DNA of 64,000 bases from NCBI RefSeq assembly GCF_000374025.1, contig NZ_KB893185.1:1-64000 (forward strand), read 5' to 3'. Of this stretch, positions 25,930 through 33,798 are shown piece after piece. The notes beneath the pieces are model-generated. The model saw nothing but the letters and a program-made list of their open reading frames with translations, was not told the DNA's origin and did no database searches. The position numbers and the translations under genes are program-made. The DNA comes from Spirosoma panaciterrae DSM 21099. GTDB taxonomy: Bacteria; Bacteroidota; Bacteroidia; Cytophagales; Spirosomataceae. Every line of letters begins with the position of its first letter. The stretch's first letter is position 1.

Positions 25930-26667
25930 TTATTCAAACGGGGTTTGGTTTCGGCCATTCAGGACAATGTTGAATTCATACGCCAGCGCAAACTCCGGCT
26001 CGGTCCAGTCCATACTGAACTTGGCGATCAGCAATTCACGGGCGTGTTTCGGAACCGATTGAAAAATAGGGTCATACGCAAACAGTGGATCGCCCGGAAA
26101 ATACATTTGTGTGATTAGCCGTTGATCGAGGTGGGGGCCAATTACCGAAAAGTGAATATGGTTCGGACGCCAGGCGTTGTAGTGATTTCCCCAGGGGTAA
26201 GCCCCCGGTTTGATGGTATAAAAGGAATAGCGGCCTTCCGCATCAGTCAGCAAACGCCCGGCTCCCAGAAAGTTAGGGTCTAGCGGGGCATCGTGAATCT
26301 CGGCTTTGTGAATATACCGACCGGCGGCATTCGCCTGCCAGATTTCGACCAGTACATTCGGCAACGGTCGCCCCGAGGCATCCAGTACACGACCCGCTAT
26401 TTTGATTCGCTCGCCAATCGGCTCCCCATTTTTCCGTGCATTTTTAGTCAGGTCATTATCCAGTGCACCCAGGCAGGAATCACCAAAAACGGGCATCCGT
26501 AGGTTTTTCATCTGATCAGGTACCAGCATCAACGGGCGAGTCGGACTCCGTAGAATCGTAGACTTATACTCCGGTGACAGATGCAATGGGTGGTTGCTCA
26601 ACGGAACGGATGGGCTAAGGCCAGAGTGCGTTGCTGGCTTATCCGGTTCAACGATGTTTGGTTCCAT
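25930..26667 (-). CDS. pcaH: Protocatechuate 3,4-dioxygenase beta subunit
   Basis: The catalytic, iron-bearing subunit of the intradiol dioxygenase. The core has PLPNVLVEIWQANAAGRY, the ligand-type Tyr in FYTIKPGAYPWGN and two His in RPNHIHFSV. From the ATG at 26667 it has 245 residues; a longer reading from TTG at 26703 would add 12 and overlaps the likely -7 promoter box, so the ATG is preferred. It is the first gene of the aromatic operon and is divergent from an AraC regulator. Confidence 0.93.
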   Translation of the reverse strand: MEPNIVEPDKPATHSGLSPSVPLSNHPLHLSPEYKSTILRSPTRPLMLVPDQMKNLRMPVFGDSCLGALDNDLTKNARKNGEPIGERIKIAGRVLDASGRPLPNVLVEIWQANAAGRYIHKAEIHDAPLDPNFLGAGRLLTDAEGRYSFYTIKPGAYPWGNHYNAWRPNHIHFSVIGPHLDQRLITQMYFPGDPLFAYDPIFQSVPKHARELLIAKFSMDWTEPEFALAYEFNIVLNGRNQTPFE

Positions 26668-26805
26668 ATCGGGTTCGCTTCGGTGGTATATGCGGGAAGA
26701 CAAAGCTATGGGGATGGTACAATATTTTCTTGGATGATTCTAAAACAAACTTGTACAAATAGAACATTAATTCGATATTCGGCCTGTTAATTGTCTTTTT
26801 AGAAC
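26668..26805. promoter_or_regulatory. Divergent control region of the pca operon
   Basis: On the minus strand TAGCTTTG (26701-26708) matches the Bacteroidota -7 box for pcaH. Direct repeats TAGAACATTAATTCGA (26760) and TAGAACATGAATCGA (26800) are 40 bp apart, about four helical turns, the second overlapping the regulator's start codon. GTACAA near 26718 and TTGTAC near 26751 form an inverted pair. These are candidate AraC-type sites; binding is inferred. Confidence 0.4.
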
Positions 26806-27693
26806 ATGAATCGACAGGGGCTTAGAAACTATAAAGGATTGTACGGCGACCACCGATTGCCTTTCCCGGAGAATTTCATTCACCATGAGCTGCTGGCCGT
26901 TCGTAGTAAACTTTATGGTTGGGAAATCGACCAGCATCTGCACACCGACTTGTATCAGGTATTTCTTTTTACAGAAGGAAGTGGCATGGTATTGTCGGAG
27001 CAAAGGCGGATTCCGCTTCGCCCGCCCTGTGTATTACTGGTTCCTGCCAATACCCTGCACGGGTTTGCGTTTCAGGCTGGCATGGACGGCGAAGTGTTTA
27101 CGCTATCGGAGTCGTCACTGGACCAACTTCTCTGCGACGCACAACACATTCGGCTCGGTCTCAATCAACTTCAGCAGGTAACGTTTGAGAACTCGGAGGG
27201 TGCGTTCGATGATATACGATGGCTTAAAGACCGGCTCATTCGCGAACTGGAAACCGATCAGCCGGAGAAACAGGGGATACTGGGCCATTTAACCCAACTT
27301 TTGCTGATTAGTTTGTACCGCACCAGTCTACGTTCCGAAGCCACCGTTCCAAAGTCAGACAATCGGACATTGACCTATTTTCTTTCCTTTCAAAAGTTGA
27401 TCCGGCAGTCGGTTCATGATCCGAAAACGATTCAGCAATACGCTCGCGAACTCCATATCACCACCGTCCATCTGAACCGGATCTGCCAGTCGATTGTCAA
27501 TAAATCGGCTTTGCAGCTCGTACATGACTACCTGACGGCCGAAGCGAAAAAATACCTGCTGAACACGTCCTGCTCATTGTCGGAGGTTTCGTACAGGCTA
27601 AACTTCAAAGACCCGGCCTATTTTTCCCGGCTTTTCAAGAAACAGACGGGCCTATCTCCCAGAGATTTCAGGAAACAGCAGGGCGTCGTATAA
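26806..27693 (+). CDS. AraC-family regulator, likely controlling the pca operon
   Basis: A 295-residue regulator with a cupin sensor (EIDQHLHTDLYQVFLFTEGSG near residue 40, followed by a VPANTLHGFAF block) and two C-terminal helix-turn-helix motifs (about 195-292, ending YRLNFKDPAYFSRLFKKQTGLSPRDFRK). It is divergent from pcaH with about 140 bp between starts. AraC-type PobR and PcaR-like proteins that sense 4-hydroxybenzoate or protocatechuate occupy this position in other bacteria, so the same role is likely here but not shown. Confidence 0.87.
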   Translation: MNRQGLRNYKGLYGDHRLPFPENFIHHELLAVRSKLYGWEIDQHLHTDLYQVFLFTEGSGMVLSEQRRIPLRPPCVLLVPANTLHGFAFQAGMDGEVFTLSESSLDQLLCDAQHIRLGLNQLQQVTFENSEGAFDDIRWLKDRLIRELETDQPEKQGILGHLTQLLLISLYRTSLRSEATVPKSDNRTLTYFLSFQKLIRQSVHDPKTIQQYARELHITTVHLNRICQSIVNKSALQLVHDYLTAEAKKYLLNTSCSLSEVSYRLNFKDPAYFSRLFKKQTGLSPRDFRKQQGVV

Positions 27694-27854
27694 GTAAGCT
27701 TCGGAGCCTTCGCTGACCACCTAACCCGAAAGGCCCTGTTTGTTGGTAGACATACCAAACAATCTTCAATATTTTGTGGATTATATTCGTTAAAAGTAAG
27801 ACCCGCCTGAATTTGCGTTATCTTGGGCGCGGAAAGTTCTGCTCACTAACCTCT

Positions 27855-29849
27855 ATGAAAACCATTACGTCGTCTGTGCTGCTGGTGGTGTTAGGCCTGG
27901 CCCTGGGTTTGTCAGGCTGTAATTCGGCCATGCAGTCTTATAAAAAAGGCGTCCGCCACTTCGATGCAGGAGAATATAATCTGGCGCTAACTCAGTTTGA
28001 GAAAGCGAGCAAAGGAACCATCGACCCTGCCCGCCTAAACTACTACGTGGCTGAGTCGTATCGGCTCTCGAACCGTTTTGGCGAAGCAGTCCCGTATTAT
28101 CAGAAAGCGATCGATGCGAATACGACCGAGCCTGCTGCCCGGTTTAATTATGCCTATGCTCTGAAATCGCAGGGCAACTACGCCGAAGCACTGAAGCAGT
28201 TGCAGGAGTTTATTGCCAACGCCCCTAAAAACACGGCCAAAGCGACGTTGGATAAGGCGAAGCGGGAGGTCGAAACACTGAAAGCCATCGACATCATTGC
28301 CAGGAATAAGTCGATGATTACGTTGCGAAACATGGCTAACCTCAACTCGCCTGGTGCCGAATTTGCGCCCGTAGTACGCGGAGAGGAATTGATTTTCACC
28401 GCGTCACGCAAAGAGCAGGTCTACAAAAATAACGGCCAACACATGCTTGGCTTATACAAAACCAAGCTCAATCAGAGACCCGACGAAACGGGTACGTCGC
28501 CCGCTCCCGAACCCTTTAGTACGAATGTGTTTCAGGGCGATGTAAACGAAGGAACGCCAGCCTTTACGAAAGATGGTAAAACGATGGTTTTTGCGCGGGG
28601 GAATAACGGAAAACGCAAAGGTGGGCTGGATGTTGATTTGTTTATCAGTCGATTAGGGGAAGGGGGCGTATGGAGCCAACCGTTACGATTGCCTATCAGC
28701 GACTCGACAGCCTGGGATGGTTCACCCGCTTTTTCGGGCGATGGCCGTACGCTCTATTTTGCCTCGAACCGGGCCGGTGGAGCAGGCGGTATCGACCTGT
28801 ATCGGACCAGCATCGATGCTTCAGGCCGATTTAGCCGCCCGGTCAACATGGGGCGCGATATCAATACTGCTGGCGACGAAATGTTCCCCTACGTAGGGCC
28901 GAATGCGAAGCTGTATTTTGCATCGGATGGGCATCCGGGACTTGGTAAGCTGGACGTTTTCGTAGCAACCCGGTCGGGCGGTGTCACACGCGTAGAAAAC
29001 ATGGGCCAGCCAATCAACTCCCCATCCGACGATTTTGGCCTGATCTATACTGATCCAAACAAAGGATTCCTGGCGTCGAACCGGTCAGGTGGCAAGGGCG
29101 ACGACGATATCTACTTCTTCCAGGAAGGGCCTGATTCGGATACAACCACGATTGCGCAGAATCCTCCGGCCAATGCCCCCAAAATGGTTCATTACTTTAT
29201 TGCGGGTACGGTTTCTACCAATGAAACACCTATTACTCCGCTGGACTCAGCGACGGTGAAAGTTATTGACGATGCTACGGGCCAGCCCATTGGCGAAGCC
29301 GTAACAGACAAACCCGGTACATTCGGAAAATACCCCTTGCAGGAAGGTAAAGATTATACCGTTCTGGCACAGCGGAAAGGCTACCTGACTCGTCGGGAGC
29401 AGTTTACGATGCAGGGTAAAAGTATTCCACAAATATTCCTGACCAAACCGCAAACCGATACAACGTTTACGGTTGATTTACTGCTCGATAAGGCAACGCT
29501 CAACAAAACGTTCGTGCTGGAGAATATTTATTACGATCTCGATAAATACAACATTCGTCCGGATGCGGCTGTTGAGCTTGATAAGCTCGTGACCATTCTT
29601 CAGGATAACCCGACTTTGAAAATCGAGCTTGGTTCCCATACCGACGCCCGTGCCAGTGATGCCTATAACCAGAAACTGTCGCAGAACCGGGCTAAGTCGG
29701 CCGTAGAATACATCGTGTCGAAGGGTATTGATGCCGATCGGCTCACCTATAAGGGCTATGGTGAGACCCAGCTTATCGTGAAAAATGCGAAAACAGAAGA
29801 AGAGCACCAGCGCAACCGTCGGACTGAATTCAAGATTCTGGAGCTATAG
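27855..29849 (+). CDS. OmpA-family lipoprotein with TPR and PD40 repeats
   Basis: From the ATG at 27855 it has 664 residues with a lipoprotein signal ending LSGC (Cys22). TPR repeats (about 28-150) precede a PD40/WD40-like propeller (about 170-425, with TKDGKTMVFARG, SGDGRTLYFASN and GPNAKLYFASDG). A carboxypeptidase-regulatory-like domain (about 440-530) follows, and last a C-terminal OmpA peptidoglycan-binding domain (about 555-664, IYYDLDKYNIRPDA and NRRTEFKILEL). It likely anchors the outer membrane to the cell wall. This architecture is common in Bacteroidota, sometimes linked to T9SS (PorE-like). A longer reading from 27774 lacks a signal peptide at its start. Confidence 0.9.
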   Translation: MKTITSSVLLVVLGLALGLSGCNSAMQSYKKGVRHFDAGEYNLALTQFEKASKGTIDPARLNYYVAESYRLSNRFGEAVPYYQKAIDANTTEPAARFNYAYALKSQGNYAEALKQLQEFIANAPKNTAKATLDKAKREVETLKAIDIIARNKSMITLRNMANLNSPGAEFAPVVRGEELIFTASRKEQVYKNNGQHMLGLYKTKLNQRPDETGTSPAPEPFSTNVFQGDVNEGTPAFTKDGKTMVFARGNNGKRKGGLDVDLFISRLGEGGVWSQPLRLPISDSTAWDGSPAFSGDGRTLYFASNRAGGAGGIDLYRTSIDASGRFSRPVNMGRDINTAGDEMFPYVGPNAKLYFASDGHPGLGKLDVFVATRSGGVTRVENMGQPINSPSDDFGLIYTDPNKGFLASNRSGGKGDDDIYFFQEGPDSDTTTIAQNPPANAPKMVHYFIAGTVSTNETPITPLDSATVKVIDDATGQPIGEAVTDKPGTFGKYPLQEGKDYTVLAQRKGYLTRREQFTMQGKSIPQIFLTKPQTDTTFTVDLLLDKATLNKTFVLENIYYDLDKYNIRPDAAVELDKLVTILQDNPTLKIELGSHTDARASDAYNQKLSQNRAKSAVEYIVSKGIDADRLTYKGYGETQLIVKNAKTEEEHQRNRRTEFKILEL

Positions 29850-29863
29850 CAGTATACAGACTA

Positions 29864-29917
29864 TTCCTAAACGCCAAGGCCAACTCTAGCACTAGAGTTG
29901 GCCTTGGCGTTTAGGAA
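29864..29917. terminator. Perfect 26 bp hairpin between convergent genes
   Basis: Arms 29864-29889 and 29892-29917 are exact complements. It lies between the OmpA-type gene and the converging CAP-domain gene, so it may end transcription from both sides; no long U-run is present. Confidence 0.75.
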
Positions 29918-29950
29918 GTTATTTAATTGTGAATCGCTCACTAAGCTTCC

Positions 29951-31378
29951 TTATTTGACCAGTAACTGAGCGTGTTGTTGCTGCCCGTCTTTCACAACAA
30001 CCAGCGAATAAATTCCGAAAGGCATTGGGCCAATTGGTTGAAGAAGCAACTCCTGAGCATTGGCCCGTGACAGGTTAATGGGCACTTCGAATCCAAGGAG
30101 GTTATATAGATGGATACTGGCCGACGATCTTTCAGGGATTACAAGGCGAAACGGCGCATTCGATTCGACCGGATTAGGGTATATGGTCAATCGATCCAGA
30201 AGATCATTGGCCGGGCGATAGATGGAAATAATCCGTGAAGTTTCACTGCTTCCATCCCGATCGGCCTGAACAAGTCGGTAATAGTTGTTCCCTAAAGCAG
30301 GCGTCTCATCAACAAAAGCATAGGACTGAGTTTCCTGCGTTGTTCCTTTCGACTGTACTTTGCCCAGACTGTCGAATGTTTTCAGGTCGGTACTGCGCTG
30401 TACCAGAAAATAATCAGCGTTTTTCTCCCAGGAAGTTGCCCATTCTAGTTTAACGGTTTTCTCTTCGGCCGTGCCTTTCCAGAAAAGCAGACTTACGGGT
30501 AAGGGATTGCTTTCCAGGGAAAAGGTACAACTGGCATCACTACTCGGGTCAGCAATATTCATAACCACAAGGCGGGCTGGCAAAGAGCCACAGGGAGTAT
30601 AACCAGACCCGGTTCTGATTCCGATACCTAAAAACCCCTCGTTACCCGTTGCTCCCCGATCATCGACATAACCTGTGTGGCCACTGGCATCCACATTCTG
30701 AATAAGCGCAGCTTCCCGATGCCCCCATGCGGTAGGATTAGGGGTTGCGTCTCGATAAATCCAGCTAAAAATAGCCTGTTCTACCGCATAGGTTGCCGAG
30801 GCTCCACAAGAAAGGTATATATTTTCGGATCGCCCCATTGTATACTGACCTGAACTGTTACGTTGCAGACAGTTTGTAGGATAGGTAGCTTCTACTCGTT
30901 GAAAAGGAGATGTGCCTCCTGCACCCGTATGTCCGAAGGTGTTATTGGTAAACAGGTAATCAGCATGGGATTGGGCTGTATTATCCAATGCCGTTTCTAC
31001 ACCTTCCAGCGGTTTGCCTAGTACAGCGCCACTGCCATAGTTAATTCCGGCTCGGGCTGCCCGTTCGGCATTGATGAGGTACAGAGCCCGTTGATTATCG
31101 GACAAAGTAGCATAGCTGGATGGAAGGGTAAGGGTTCCCAGTGAGTTGGCGGCCAATCCTAATTGAGTTTCTTCGGCGCGTCTTCCTTTGTTGAAGGCCG
31201 CTACAATCTGGGCTGTCGACGAAAAATAAGCATCGGGAGCAAAATCGGTTTCGGCAGGTGCTGTCAATGCTACATCGCTTGTCAGGTTGGCTGGAGCCTG
31301 GGCAAACAGTTTACCTAAATGGAAAAGGAAAACCAATAGCAGACCAGTAGACGAGTTACGGAGTAATCGTATTTTCAT
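29951..31378 (-). CDS. Secreted CAP/SCP-domain protein with T9SS sorting domain
   Basis: A 475-residue exported protein. A signal peptide (to about 27, ending LGKLFAQ) precedes a CAP/PR-1 domain at about 85-260, recognised by LINAERAARAG, LDNTAQSHADYL, FGHTGAGG and SENIYLSCG, with His and Glu typical of the fold. A fibronectin-like spacer follows. The C-terminus has a type A T9SS sorting domain (LTIYPNPVESNAPF to LLVK). CAP proteins bind lipids or act as allergens or toxins in other systems, so the role is open. It is alone, with an AT-rich promoter region upstream (31379-31525). Confidence 0.85.
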   Translation of the reverse strand: MKIRLLRNSSTGLLLVFLFHLGKLFAQAPANLTSDVALTAPAETDFAPDAYFSSTAQIVAAFNKGRRAEETQLGLAANSLGTLTLPSSYATLSDNQRALYLINAERAARAGINYGSGAVLGKPLEGVETALDNTAQSHADYLFTNNTFGHTGAGGTSPFQRVEATYPTNCLQRNSSGQYTMGRSENIYLSCGASATYAVEQAIFSWIYRDATPNPTAWGHREAALIQNVDASGHTGYVDDRGATGNEGFLGIGIRTGSGYTPCGSLPARLVVMNIADPSSDASCTFSLESNPLPVSLLFWKGTAEEKTVKLEWATSWEKNADYFLVQRSTDLKTFDSLGKVQSKGTTQETQSYAFVDETPALGNNYYRLVQADRDGSSETSRIISIYRPANDLLDRLTIYPNPVESNAPFRLVIPERSSASIHLYNLLGFEVPINLSRANAQELLLQPIGPMPFGIYSLVVVKDGQQQHAQLLVK

Positions 31379-31525
31379 TTTTATAATTTTGGGTTAACTT
31401 ATTAGTGTAATTTTTGCTAACTTTATCCGTAAAATAGATAATTAATAGTATATTAAAAAATGATAAATATATATTAACTCTATCGTAGAACTAGTTTTTG
31501 TGACTGCCTATGTATAAATAGGCTA

Positions 31526-31563
31526 AAAAAAACGCCTGAGGTGATATCACCCCAGGCGTTTTA
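31526..31563 (-). terminator. Intrinsic terminator of the cyclophilin gene
   Basis: AAAACGCCTG pairs with CAGGCGTTTT around a self-complementary GGTGATATCACC core, with a U-run after it on the minus strand. It lies 17 nt after the gene's stop codon. Confidence 0.8.
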
Positions 31564-31580
31564 ATAGTAGGTCGGCTTTA

Positions 31581-32018
31581 CTAGTCTTCCAGAATAGTAA
31601 TGCTTTGAATTTTATCGCCCTGTTGAATAGAGTCTATTACGTCCAGTCCTTCAACAACCTTACCAAAAACGGTATGATTGCGGTCGAGGTGTTGCGTGTT
31701 CTGCCGATTGTGGCAGATAAAAAACTGCGATCCACCCGTATTCCGACCCCGGTGAGCCATTGATAAAACACCTCGGTCATGGTATTGATTATCGCCTGTT
31801 AATTCACAGTCGATGGTATAGCCTGGACCTCCAGCACCTGTACCCGTTGGGTCACCCCCCTGGATCATGAAATTGGGAATAACCCGGTGGAATTTAACCC
31901 CGTTATAAAATCCTTTTTTAGCTAGCGAAACAAAGTTGTCGACCGTTTTTGGGGCGTCTTTTTCGAAGAACTCGATGAGCATTGTGCCCTTATCCGTGTT
32001 CATTTGTGCCTTTGGCAT
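31581..32018 (-). CDS. Peptidyl-prolyl cis-trans isomerase, cyclophilin type
   Basis: A 145-residue cytoplasmic cyclophilin, close to the minimal domain length. Active-site features are visible: FHRVIPNFMIQGGDPTGTGAGG (Arg of the catalytic site), MAHRGRNTGGSQFFIC and the final FGKVVEGLDVID. It speeds proline isomerisation in proteins. It has no signal peptide. A hairpin terminator follows directly, so it is likely a single-gene unit. Confidence 0.94.
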   Translation of the reverse strand: MPKAQMNTDKGTMLIEFFEKDAPKTVDNFVSLAKKGFYNGVKFHRVIPNFMIQGGDPTGTGAGGPGYTIDCELTGDNQYHDRGVLSMAHRGRNTGGSQFFICHNRQNTQHLDRNHTVFGKVVEGLDVIDSIQQGDKIQSITILED

Positions 32019-32184
32019 AGTTGCATTTGTTTAATGGGACTGCAAAGGTACGAGTATTTCCTGTGCTATGGTTGAAAACGTCCGGACCCCCAAAAGGCAG
32101 TGTGTTTCACACAGATCATACTGACACCTAATAAGCTGTGCTCTATTTGATTACATTTAGTGCTTAACAAAACCACGGATTTAT

Positions 32185-32376
32185 ATGGAAACGCCAGACA
32201 ACCCACCTGTGCCAGACGATAACCAGGCTTTAACCCGCCTGCGACGATTTGAGGATGCCAATGATTTTCTGGAGACCTGCGACCGCTTATCGTCGGGATA
32301 CGAAAGTGGTCTCTATTGGGAAGATGTTCAACGTGCACTACGTATTGCGGCTGGTCTGGAAAAATGGCCAGACTGA
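32185..32376 (+). CDS. Small acidic protein, unknown
   Basis: A 63-residue reading frame, METPDNPPVPDDNQAL to GLEKWPD, with a helical-looking LRRFEDANDFLETCDRL segment. It has no recognisable family, signal peptide or membrane segment. Its codon use looks coding and no overlapping gene is present, so it may be real, but support is thin. Confidence 0.45.
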   Translation: METPDNPPVPDDNQALTRLRRFEDANDFLETCDRLSSGYESGLYWEDVQRALRIAAGLEKWPD

Positions 32377-32679
32377 CTTCAACCGACCCACTGGCCGTCC
32401 CATAAAAACAGCTTTCTCTGGATGTAGCATCTGCTGGACACCAATATCCGATAGACTATAAATTTATTCTTGGAATAAGACAATTGTTTAGTTGCGTTTT
32501 CTGGAAAAATGCAACTAAATTGCCTGAGCTTAAGTTGCCAACAAAAGTCAGGCCTGTATGCGGTCTTGCTTTTGTTCAATAGTACCTACGAAATTGAGAT
32601 GATTAGGTAGTACTACTTGCGTAAGAACTACCAGGAATCTGATTTCTTCTGTTTAGACTAGTGATGGATTCGCCAGGCC
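32377..32679. other. Non-coding gap upstream of the AraC regulator
   Basis: No gene is seen. It holds an imperfect hairpin at 32487-32519 (TTTAGTTGC paired with GCAACTAAA) and a near-palindrome AGTACCTA/TAGGTAGTACT around 32581-32613. These could be a terminator-like element and a regulator site for the gene at 32680. Confidence 0.45.
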
Positions 32680-33612
32680 GTGGAACAACAACCAATTCCT
32701 TATTACGATAATCTACCCGATTTTTTGAAGGCGGTAAAATCCATCGACGCAACGAATCGGTGTTTTGGAATTTTTCCTTTTAAACAGTTTGGCGGGCCGG
32801 GCGAAGTAATTCCACCCTTTCGAAGCAGCACCTATGTAGCCGCGTTGGTAACGGAAGGAAGCGGGACCATTCATCTGGATGGGGTTCCGTATCGGGTGCA
32901 GCCCGGTACGTTGTATGTACTTCGGCCCTGGACGGTTCGGTCGATTCATAAGCAGGACCAATGGCATGGCTACGTCATTATGTTTACGTCGGAATTTGTT
33001 GCCAAACGTTCGGTCCATTCCGACCCTATGCGCGAATACCCATTTTATCGGAAAGGCGCTCAGCCATTGATTCACATTGCCCCAGCCGACGTGGCTGAAT
33101 TGTACAGTCAGTTTGAATTGATCGACAGGGAATTTAACAGTTCGAATCGAGCGAAGGCCGATCGGCTGGATTTAGCCTATCATTTATTGCAGGCGTTGTT
33201 GATCAAAGAGCGTCAGATTTACCGGCAAGCCCTTTCGGCCATTGAGTATTCGCAGCCTATATCCCTGGTTGAACGATTTCAGAGCCTGCTTCAGATGTAT
33301 TACTTACCCGACCCGAATCAGGACAGCCCAGTTTTACTGACGGTACATGAAGCGGCCGACCGCCTGCATATTCATCCGCATTATTTAAGCGATATTCTGA
33401 AGAAATACACGGGAAAAACAGCTTTGCAGCACATTCGGGAACGGACTGTTTTTGAAGCGCAGAACCTGATTCGGAACACCGATCTGACCGTGGCTGAAAT
33501 TGGCTATAGGCTGAAATTTGAAGATCCTTCGAATTTTACGAAATTCTTCAAAAGTGTAACAGGCATAACCCCACGAGCCTATCGCGAACAAGGGTATGTA
33601 CTGGCGGCCTGA
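32680..33612 (+). CDS. AraC-family transcriptional regulator
   Basis: A 310-residue regulator starting at GTG. The N-terminal cupin-like sensor includes VAALVTEGSGTIHLDGVPYRVQPGTLYVLRP. The C-terminal AraC HTH pair spans about 215-305 and ends IGYRLKFEDPSNFTKFFKSVTGITPRAYRE. It is followed 186 bp later by the RND efflux operon on the same strand, the likely target. No ATG in this frame lies upstream. Confidence 0.86.
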   Translation: MEQQPIPYYDNLPDFLKAVKSIDATNRCFGIFPFKQFGGPGEVIPPFRSSTYVAALVTEGSGTIHLDGVPYRVQPGTLYVLRPWTVRSIHKQDQWHGYVIMFTSEFVAKRSVHSDPMREYPFYRKGAQPLIHIAPADVAELYSQFELIDREFNSSNRAKADRLDLAYHLLQALLIKERQIYRQALSAIEYSQPISLVERFQSLLQMYYLPDPNQDSPVLLTVHEAADRLHIHPHYLSDILKKYTGKTALQHIRERTVFEAQNLIRNTDLTVAEIGYRLKFEDPSNFTKFFKSVTGITPRAYREQGYVLAA

Positions 33613-33798
33613 TCGCACAACTGGTAATTTTACAGAACTAACTTTAGGAATCTGCATTTTTTACCATTGAAACTACCAAACCTACCTGTTCTGCCCAATT
33701 GTGTGCCCGTAATTTTGGACCTACATTGACCAGAGTTGCTACTAGTTAAGTCGGTATAGCTATCTGATGAGCTTGCCTAACACGTATCCAGGTTTACT

